Assembly (NCBI GenBank): GCA_036939755.1
Contig: JALLAZ010000696.1
Location: forward strand, 1 to 12,864
Reading direction: 5' to 3'
DNA length: 12,864 nt
Source of the DNA: Stephanodiscus triporus
Taxonomy: Eukaryota > Bacillariophyta > Thalassiosirophyceae > Thalassiosirales > Thalassiosiraceae
The notes beneath the pieces were generated by a model. That model ran no database searches. It was given only the letters and a program-made list of their open reading frames with translations, and was not told the origin of the DNA. The translations under genes and the position numbers were made by a program. This document shows positions 6,668-12,864 of this stretch, piece after piece. How positions within the stretch are numbered: the first letter of the stretch is position 1; every line of letters begins with the position of its first letter.

Positions 6668-9109
6668 ATGTTGGCGAAGACTGGTGTTACAAAGGCTGGA
6701 TACTTGCTGAAGCAACGGAGCCCGTCCCTGAAGAATAACCAGTGGACATCATATTTTGTAGTTCTCAACGATCACTGTCTGAGCTACTGCTCTAAAAGCC
6801 ATAACTTTGAACGGCCCGATGGAAACTTGCTTCTTACTTCAGGGACACGTGTCTATCCGCTAGATGGCGATGTAGTGATTCGAATCGAAACAGGCGTCGA
6901 AGTGACTCTGCTCAAAGGAAAAGATGAATTGGAGACAAAGGAATGGACGCGGTGAGTGTAGCCAAGGAGCTTATCTCATGTCGCCGAATTCAATAATTTA
7001 CCTCGTTCACTTTCTACTTCATTCTCTCTCTTAGGGCGATTCGTTCTAACGTAAGTCGTCTCACCGAACTTGCTCGAGGACAAGTCCGGGTTAAGTCTAG
7101 AGGGAGAGTGAGGGAGTACTTCCTCATGTTGCACAGGGAATGCATTACGGTTCACCCTTCTTTCTCAGAAACCGTTAAGATCCTCAAGACTTATCGGCTA
7201 ACTGAAACGAGTTCATTTGACTTTAAATGCGAAAGTATTGAGTTCAAGACTGGCGTAAAAGGTGCTAATAATCTGACGATTAGGGCGAACAATGAGGTCG
7301 AACACCAGCATTGGTGCTACGCATTGGATATTGCTGTTTCAAGGCTGCGGAAAGATGCTATCAAGACAATTGTTCCTCCTCCCGATAAGCCTCTCTTCAG
7401 TGGGTACTTACTTTGCTTGGATGGATGGATGAAATGGAGAAAAAAGTACGTTGTATTGACAGAAGATAGCCTCTACATAAACGAGCATCGCCGTGTTGGT
7501 TTTGGCACTCCTCCTCTGCGATATTCCTTGGTTAGTTCATCAGTTGTGCACTTTCCTTTTGTCCAATATGTCGCTATTTCTCTATCCAACTCAATCTTTC
7601 TCTCTCTCTCTCGCCGTATCCAACCGCGTTAACTAGGTCCCAAACGGAATGATATTCAAAACATATCTTAAAGCTTATAGCTTTGAGGTAAGTCCCAACC
7701 CTAACCCAACCCTAACCCAGAACACATAAACATCGTATTCCACTTCAACTCATCATCGCCTACCGCGCAATGATCGCTAGCTTGTTCTGTTTTCGGACTC
7801 CCTTCATCTGAGTGCCCGAGACGATACCGCGAGAGACGAGTGGATATACTTCTTGCAAAAAATCCTTCCACAGACGAGTTATGATCAATCCGATGCACTA
7901 CAAGTTGCTAGTCTTGAGAAGGAAGTTGAAGTCTTTGACGTGCAATTTCACTCGGAGAGCTCTCCGGGTATTTTATTAGAAAGACGCGGCAACTGGGCCA
8001 TTGCGGCTCTGGTTTCCGAGTCACTCTCGCGCAAAGTGTGCCGTGGTTCTCTACTTTCAAGAATAGCCGGTGAGCCGGCAATGATGATGGGGTTTGACGA
8101 AGTTATAAAAGCACTTTCAAATTGGAAACCACCTCTTCAGTTGACCTTCTATCTCTCACCAAGAAAGATGGGTTGGTTAACTTTGATGGTCAAAGAACGA
8201 GTAGGGCGAAGACTGATTGCGGGGGAGCGCTCCTCTAAAGTATCGTGGGAGAAAGTTTATGCCACACTTTCATCCGGCGTCATGACCCTGTTTACTTTCA
8301 AGAGAGATGGAAAGAGTACAAAGAGACATTTTGGACTTTATGGCTCGGCCATTGGCATAGTCGACTCGAATCTTGTGAACGGAAGCAAGAATTGCTTCCG
8401 AGTTCTAGATGGTGTCGAATCTATCATTTTACAGGCCGAGAGCCAAGACTCCCAAATGGAATGGTCCACGGCTATTGCGCACTCTATCAGTATGGAGAAC
8501 GGGGGCGGGATTCTACTTGACAAGGAGAAGAGAGCAATGGCTCGAGATGGATCTGGTCTGGACAACTTCGGTTTCCCTACTCCTGGCAGTGCCCATGTGA
8601 CTTCTTGTATTTTCCGGGGGTTCGAAAACGATGAGACCACATCTATTGTATTCGCCAAGCCCGCGAAAGAGCTTCGTCTAGGACTAACGGAGAGTTGCGA
8701 TATTTCACGCCTGGAGCCAATTACTGAAAAAAGGCGTCTCAGCAAACTGGACACTACCAATATTACTGAAGCAACAGAGGAGATTGGCATAGCCTTGCGA
8801 ACGAGCAACTCGTCAGATAAGTCCTTTCCTGTCCAAGCACTGAGGACTGAAGCACATCCACATCTTGATTTGCCAAACCCATGGCTTGTGATTGATAGAG
8901 TGTCGAGCGCATCTTCCGCGTCAGACATCTTCGACAAGGTCAGTGAATTTGACAAGACTACTCAAATAAACTCCGAAGATTATAACAAGCTCGTCGATTT
9001 CACAAAAGAAGTGAGAATCGCGGAGACGCCAAAATGGCTAACTGAGGTCATTTCAAACGTATTCCCGCCCCGACACAATGGCCAAGATTTCAGTAACATC
9101 GGTAAGTAG
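6668..9109 (+). CDS. Multi-PH-domain protein with a PDZ-like domain, four exons
   Basis: Exons 6668-6951, 7035-7530, 7637-7687 and 7781-9109 join to 719 residues. Pleckstrin-homology domains appear at about 8-105 (GYLLKQ opening, E-W-T-R-A-I helix), 111-200 (less typical start; QHWCYALD helix), 214-305 (SGYLL; W-R-K-K-Y-V-V-L; DEWIYFL helix) and 406-515 (MGWLTLM; QMEWSTAI helix). A PDZ-like fold lies between the last two, at about 328-403 (G-I-L-L; G-S-L-L-S-R-I-A-G; V-I-K-A-L). PH domains bind phosphoinositides or proteins and PDZ domains bind C-terminal peptides, so a membrane-associated scaffold is a fair inference. The third PH domain is interrupted by two introns, and splicing restores it, which supports the exon model. 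The C-terminal 200 residues are Ser-rich and unrecognised. The end is uncertain: TAG at 9107 lies inside a perfect GTAAGT donor. Confidence 0.8.
6952..7034 (+). other. PH/PDZ gene intron 1
   Basis: 83 bases, donor CG|GTGAGT and acceptor CTCTTAG|GG, phase 2. Joining gives W-T-R-A-I-R, the usual C-terminal helix of a PH domain. A pyrimidine tract precedes the acceptor. Confidence 0.85.
7531..7636 (+). other. PH/PDZ gene intron 2
   Basis: 106 bases, donor TTG|GTTAGT and acceptor AACTAG|GTC, phase 0. A CT-repeat tract lies at about 7597-7612. Joining gives R-Y-S-L-V-P-N-G within the third PH domain. Confidence 0.8.
7688..7780 (+). other. PH/PDZ gene intron 3
   Basis: 93 bases, donor GAG|GTAAGT and acceptor CGCTAG|CTT, phase 0. 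Joining gives S-F-E-L-V-L-F-S-D-S, a typical strand leading to the last helix of a PH domain. Other nearby AG sites put the DEWIYFL helix out of frame. Confidence 0.8.
7694..7718 (+). repeat. Telomere-like repeat inside intron 3
   Basis: Two CCCTAA units alternate with CCCAA units just downstream of the splice donor. On the minus strand this reads as TTAGGG mixed with TTGGG. It is short and inside a gene, so it is not a chromosome end. Confidence 0.6.
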
Positions 9110-9136
9110 GCATCGCTGCTAAGGAATGGGAATGGC

Positions 9137-9142
9137 AATAAA
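9137..9142 (+). other. Possible polyadenylation signal AATAAA
   Basis: It lies 28 bases after the TAG at 9107-9109, where a + strand transcript that is not spliced further could end. A hexamer can occur by chance in AT-rich sequence. Confidence 0.3.
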
Positions 9143-9235
9143 ATGATTGGTAGCGTGATAGTTGACTATCCTTATTAGTCGAGGACCTGGCTTGGCTCTG
9201 GGGTGGTCTTTGTAAAATAATTTGGCTCGACACTG

Positions 9236-10657
9236 TTACCTCCAGGAGCTGCTCTTTGCATTTGTATGTTGGAAGTTCGGCAGAAATCCCTCCAATTGAG
9301 TTGCATGCTTCTGTAGAAGCAATCGCTTCGCCTCTTCGATTATTCGTTGCCGTTGTTCTTCTCGTTTCTTTTGTGCGTCCATCTCCTTGGCATCTCTTTC
9401 TTTTTCTTGTTGTAATATTGCACCGCGTTCCAAACGTTGCTGGCTAGCCTCCGCCATGTAGCGTTGTTTGAAGAGGCGCCGATTCTCCTCCTGTCTCCTC
9501 TCATCTTCCTCATCCCGAGCAAACTTTTGAAGCATTCGCTCGACAAGCTCTCGCTCCTCCCGTTCCATCTTCTCCAGCATTTCCTTCTTGGCAGATATTT
9601 GGGCATTATTTTCCCGCATCATCTCTTCCCTCTGTCGCATCTGGCGCTCGATTGCGTCCTCCTCTTCTTTCTTTTGTTTTGCTCGAAGCTCCTCCTCCCA
9701 AAGCATGTTGCGTAGAGTCTCATACTCGTCTTTCAACTTATTCTGATTCTGAGTTGTCTCGACAACTTTCTTCCACTGACGCGTCCTCTCGCTCTCCAAG
9801 CGCTTCCTCTCGGCCTCTTCTTTCAAGTGCCTCTGCTCCATCATTTTATTGTAAGCTAGTATTTCGGCCTCTTGCTGTTGGTGCTCCTTTTCGATTGCTT
9901 CCTTCTGCAACATGCGCTCACTCTGGAACCGCGCGACTAGGGCTCTCGTCTCTTCCATCTTCTTCATACGCAATTCACGTTCCAGCTCATCATCTTTATT
10001 GATTTTGGCAATGATATCATCGATCATTTTATTGTCTCTTGACGCTTCTTCCTTAAGCTTTTCTTTCTGCGCCTCTTTTTCTAGCATTTGCTTTTGAAGC
10101 ACTTCCTTTTGAGCGATAAGATTTTTCCTGTGATGATTTTCTCTCTCTTCTTGGCGCTGAATATCGAGCTGTCGGTCGTAGTCCATTTTTTCTTCGATGG
10201 CCTGCTCTCGGTCATTCTCTAATTTGCGTATTAGCAATGCCTCTTGGTGCTGTGCGGCCCGCTCTTTATTAACGTAAGCAATTTTGAGCTTGTGCTCCAA
10301 CTCCTTCAGCTCTTCACTCGTGTCACATATGCGTTGCATCTCTCGTTCGTTCTTTTCCTGCTCAGTCCTTTGCCTATGTATCTCCACCACGATTCGATGA
10401 TCCAATTCCTTTTTTGCGAATTCTCTTTGGCGTGTCTCTTGCTTGTCCACCAGAATCCTTCGTTGCTCTTCCTCCGCTGCCTGACGTGCCTTCAAATTTG
10501 CTAATCGGCTTTGATCGACAGTTGACTCCTTTTCCGCACAATTGCTCAACCAACGAGTTTGATCGCCATATCGCTTCAATTCGGAAACACGCTGCTCCTC
10601 CGCTCTCTTGTGAGCAACGCTCTTCTCGAACTTGTGTACCGTTTCACCACCCCTCAT
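9236..10657 (-). CDS. MNS1: Coiled-coil trichohyalin-plectin-homology protein, MNS1-like
   Basis: 473 residues from the ATG at 10657, almost wholly helical and rich in E, K, R and Q, as in the TPH (trichohyalin-plectin-homology) family. Points recalling MNS1 rather than a generic coiled coil are ELKELE followed by a K-I-A-Y-V-N-K-E-R-A-A-Q block (about 118-140) and a C-terminal K-H-A-T-Q-L-E-G-F-L-P, like the HA-x-x-L-x-G-Y-L-P of animal MNS1. The length is also close to animal MNS1 (roughly 495). MNS1 is a microtubule inner protein of motile cilia. The frame continues upstream without an ATG to about 10728, where TAA closes it. It contains a plausible splice acceptor (TTCTGTAG|G, near 10710), so a small 5' exon may be missing. 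The gene converges on the PH/PDZ gene, stop codons 126 bases apart. Confidence 0.7.
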   Translation of the reverse strand: MRGGETVHKFEKSVAHKRAEEQRVSELKRYGDQTRWLSNCAEKESTVDQSRLANLKARQAAEEEQRRILVDKQETRQREFAKKELDHRIVVEIHRQRTEQEKNEREMQRICDTSEELKELEHKLKIAYVNKERAAQHQEALLIRKLENDREQAIEEKMDYDRQLDIQRQEERENHHRKNLIAQKEVLQKQMLEKEAQKEKLKEEASRDNKMIDDIIAKINKDDELERELRMKKMEETRALVARFQSERMLQKEAIEKEHQQQEAEILAYNKMMEQRHLKEEAERKRLESERTRQWKKVVETTQNQNKLKDEYETLRNMLWEEELRAKQKKEEEDAIERQMRQREEMMRENNAQISAKKEMLEKMEREERELVERMLQKFARDEEDERRQEENRRLFKQRYMAEASQQRLERGAILQQEKERDAKEMDAQKKREEQRQRIIEEAKRLLLQKHATQLEGFLPNFQHTNAKSSSWR

Positions 10658-10953
10658 TGTGTATGACGGAGCCTGCTGTCTCAACTCCTTATACCACGAC
10701 CTACAGAACCACTGGACTTGCCGTGTATTTATTTATGTAATAAAACTTAAAAAAAAAGTTTCGTAAGGAGACTTTTGCGCCACTCTCTCGCGCACAAATC
10801 ACAAGATGATTCGATGGAGTTTGTCGTTCACGGCGGCTGCCTGCACTCCTCATATTTGAAATGGAGCCTGTCCCCTTTATGTTTCGACCACCACAGCAAC
10901 AAGAAACATCCCACTCATTCTAGCGGGACCCCCGGACGATTGTTCTGCGTCTA
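10658..10953. other. Intergenic region between galM and the MNS1-like gene
   Basis: Both flanking genes are on the minus strand, so this holds the 3' end of the epimerase transcript and the 5' region of the MNS1-like gene. It has a run of nine A on the + strand near 10751 and AT-rich sequence at 10728-10760. A short open 5' extension of the MNS1-like frame occupies about 10658-10728. No other gene is seen. Confidence 0.5.
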
Positions 10954-11587
10954 TTAATCCGAAAGGAGGTCGGCATCTAAGTTCACAGCCGTGAGGAACT
11001 CGTACTCCACGACGTGGTAATACTCCTCACCCCCCGGCCGTAGCACGAAGCACCTTCCCCTCGCGAATTCGTCATCATCCTCATCCCTCGCCTCATCATT
11101 TATCCCGTCCTCGTCGTCCGACAATAATATCGAGTCGGGATATGTCTGCGTTTCGAGGCATATGCCCTGCCACTGGCGATACCTCGACCCGTCCTTGCAC
11201 AATCCCGGGGATGGCGTATTCCCGTCGAGGTGATTGGAGGTGTATACCTGCAATCCCGGCGCGGTCGTGTACACCCGGAGGACGCGTCGAGTCGGCGGAT
11301 GGGAGAGTATCGCGGCGAGGCGCATCCCGTTCTTTCCCTTTGCCCGGCCCCCGATGACGTAATTGTGATCGAACCCGTACGGGACGTTCCCGACGAGGTT
11401 CGATCCGTTCGTTCCGCCTCCTTCCGGAACCCTCGCCACGCGATCGCACTCGCCGCCGCCGCGTGATCCCCCATCCCCCGAGACGTATCTCCCGGCGTCG
11501 GCGCGATCGAGGCCGACGACCTCCACGCCATACCGCTCCAGCGCATCCGCGAGCGTCCTCCCATAACGGAAGTCCATCGCGCCGCCA

Positions 11588-11622
<35 letters not shown>

Positions 11623-12287
11623 TCCGTCGTCGTAGTCGTCGTACACGCGCCGTACCTCCCTCGTGGGTATCGACGATACGTCCAACGGCGTGTATCGGTC
11701 GGAGTTCGGCAATCGCAAAACGTGGTCAAGTATGCGATTCGACGACGAGTGGGACGACAGGTTGAAGTACGCGTGACCGGCGAGACACACGGGCGTCGCC
11801 CTCGTCTCGCCCGGCAGGAGTTTCGCTCCCATGACGAGACGCAGCATGGCACCGCCGCCTCCGGCCGCACCTCCTCCTCGGACGGGCACGAGGGAATAGG
11901 AGGCGAAGACCTGTATCCCCCCGGGATATCCAGCATCCCCGTCGGGACTAATCAGTACGAATCGCACCACGCCGCCGCATCCGCCTTCGCCTTCGACTTC
12001 GCCGTCGCCGTCGACGACAATGCTCGCGTCCCATATCCTATTCCAGAATCCATCGGACCCTCCGTGCAGGTGATTCGGCCCGTCGTTCCTCTCGAGCTCG
12101 TACGTCTCGACGAGAGACGACGACGACCCGCCCGGCCCGATTACGCGATGACGGTGCCGCTGCTGCCCCAGTCGGAATCGACCGTCGCGTATGCGATTCG
12201 CGACCCTACCCACGATCGATCCGAAGAACGGACGATTGCCGTCATTCAGCTGATGGGCGGGGGACGCGTACGACAGCACGACGTCGT

Positions 12288-12324
<37 letters not shown>

Positions 12325-12546
12325 GCCGCGAAGACTTGCGTCCTCCCCCGCGCCGTCGTAATACCTCGGAAGGAGGACGCTCGTGACGGTCGCGCCGAGC
12401 GACGATAGCTCGACGGATACGCCGTCGAGCGTCAGACGAAAACGGCGGATTACTACAGCGGTCCTGCCCGATTTCGACGTCGGGGAATGGCCGTCGTCGT
12501 CATCGATCGAGAGCGGCGGGAGCTCCTCTATGATCGACGATGCCAT
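10954..12546 (-). CDS. galM: Aldose 1-epimerase (galactose mutarotase)
   Basis: An intronless frame of 530 residues. The enzyme interconverts alpha and beta anomers of glucose and galactose. Family motifs are in order: F-F-G-S-I-V-G-R-V-A-N-R at 107-118; N-H-L-H-G-G at 158-163 with catalytic H161; G-H-A-Y-F-N-L at 257-263 with H258; F-D-H-N-Y at 392-396 with D393; and C-L-E-T-Q at 463-467 with catalytic base E465. All four key residues known from bacterial GalM are present. No targeting peptide is evident, so it is probably cytosolic. It is longer than the usual 340 or so residues because of insertions. These are two poly-threonine tracts (75-86, 309-320), Gly-rich loops near 180-192 and 224-232, a 351-385 loop, and an acidic stretch at 477-493. 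The insertions avoid the motifs and probably sit in surface loops. Confidence 0.9.
11587..11622 (-). repeat. Trinucleotide microsatellite coding Thr-12 (second tract)
   Basis: Eleven ACG codons and one ACT codon encode threonines 309-320 of the epimerase. The tract is preceded by a D/Y-rich segment. Confidence 0.9.
12289..12324 (-). repeat. Trinucleotide microsatellite coding Thr-12 (first tract)
   Basis: Twelve pure ACG codons encode threonines 75-86 of the epimerase, in a loop before the first conserved motif. The pure repeat is expected to vary in length between strains. Confidence 0.9.
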
Positions 12547-12840
12547 CGTTGATTTGTGGTGATTTTTATGCCAGAGAAGATCACAGTAGGGAGTACTATT
12601 CCCACGTGGAATGTCAAGGGACTGAGTCCCTAGTTTGCTGACTCGTGATCAGAATCTCTTTTTAAAGAGAGTTGAGTTCTGGTTGCTACCTCCATCCCGC
12701 CCGCTCAATCACAAGTAAAACGCAAATTTACACACACAAACAGCGAGCCCCAGAATGGTGTAGGGGTCACTCTCATCTCAGTGCCATAAGAAGTAGTACT
12801 TTTCTGAAATATCAAACCAACCTTCCATACTTGAACAACC
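12547..12840. promoter_or_regulatory. Divergent promoter region with palindromic sites
   Basis: 294 bases between the epimerase start and an apparent + strand start. Three clear palindromes occur: CCACGTGG (12602-12609, a CACGTG E-box/G-box as bound by bHLH or bZIP factors), GGGACTGAGTCCC (12618-12630), and CTCTTT-TT-AAAGAG (12656-12669). They lie within 70 bases, nearer the epimerase. No gene is seen in the interval. Confidence 0.45.
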
Positions 12841-12864
12841 ATGGTCGATTCTACTCCACTCATA
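12841..12864 (+). CDS. Possible start of a further gene (partial)
   Basis: ATG in a good context (CAACC-ATG-G) opens eight codons, M-V-D-S-T-P-L-I, cut by the window edge. Nothing can be said of function. It is called only because of the start context and the divergent layout. Confidence 0.3.

Noticed and set aside
7694..7718. A chromosome end
   Set aside because: The telomere-like tract is short, mixed and inside an intron, with continuous genes on both sides.
11100..12408. Long Arg-rich frames opposite and alongside the epimerase
   Set aside because: They come from the GC-rich CGT/ACG composition; only the minus-strand 530-residue frame carries family motifs.

Overview
The window looks like nuclear DNA of a diatom, most likely a centric one. 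The genes are eukaryotic, with short GT-AG introns of about 80-115 bases. One protein carries tandem helicase-associated (HA) repeats, a family expanded in diatoms. One protein begins with a signal peptide followed by an AFAP motif, the plastid-targeting signature of diatoms. Another resembles the flagellar protein MNS1, which fits centric diatoms because they make flagellated male gametes. All names rest on reading motifs by eye; no database search was run.

Layout. Bases 1 to about 1,560 hold no convincing gene. They look like a non-autonomous, PIF/Harbinger-like element with 15-base inverted ends, a degenerate tandem array of about 180-base units, and a 61-base near-perfect palindrome. An HA-repeat protein with a mitochondrion-like N-terminus follows on the + strand (1636-2709). 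It converges on a minus-strand, carotene-desaturase-like flavoprotein with a diatom plastid presequence (2886-4703). Only 117 bases away, on the + strand, starts a methionine sulfoxide reductase A gene (4821-5522, one intron). In it the catalytic cysteine codon is TGA, so it is very probably a selenoprotein. A candidate SECIS hairpin lies in its 3' flank.

Bases 5877-6392 on the minus strand show fragmentary coding signal that I could not resolve into a gene. A spliced + strand gene (6668-9109, four exons) encodes a protein of about 719 residues with four PH domains and one PDZ-like domain. It converges on a minus-strand coiled-coil protein resembling MNS1 (9236-10657). Upstream of that, also on the minus strand, is an intronless aldose 1-epimerase (10954-12546) with two poly-threonine tracts of equal length. 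A palindrome-rich divergent intergenic region leads to the first codons of another + strand gene at the right edge.

The genes do not form one pathway. The clearest functional pairing is the head-to-head flavoprotein/MsrA pair, since both products seem plastid-directed and both do redox chemistry. The most notable item is the MsrA gene, which routine gene callers would truncate at the TGA.
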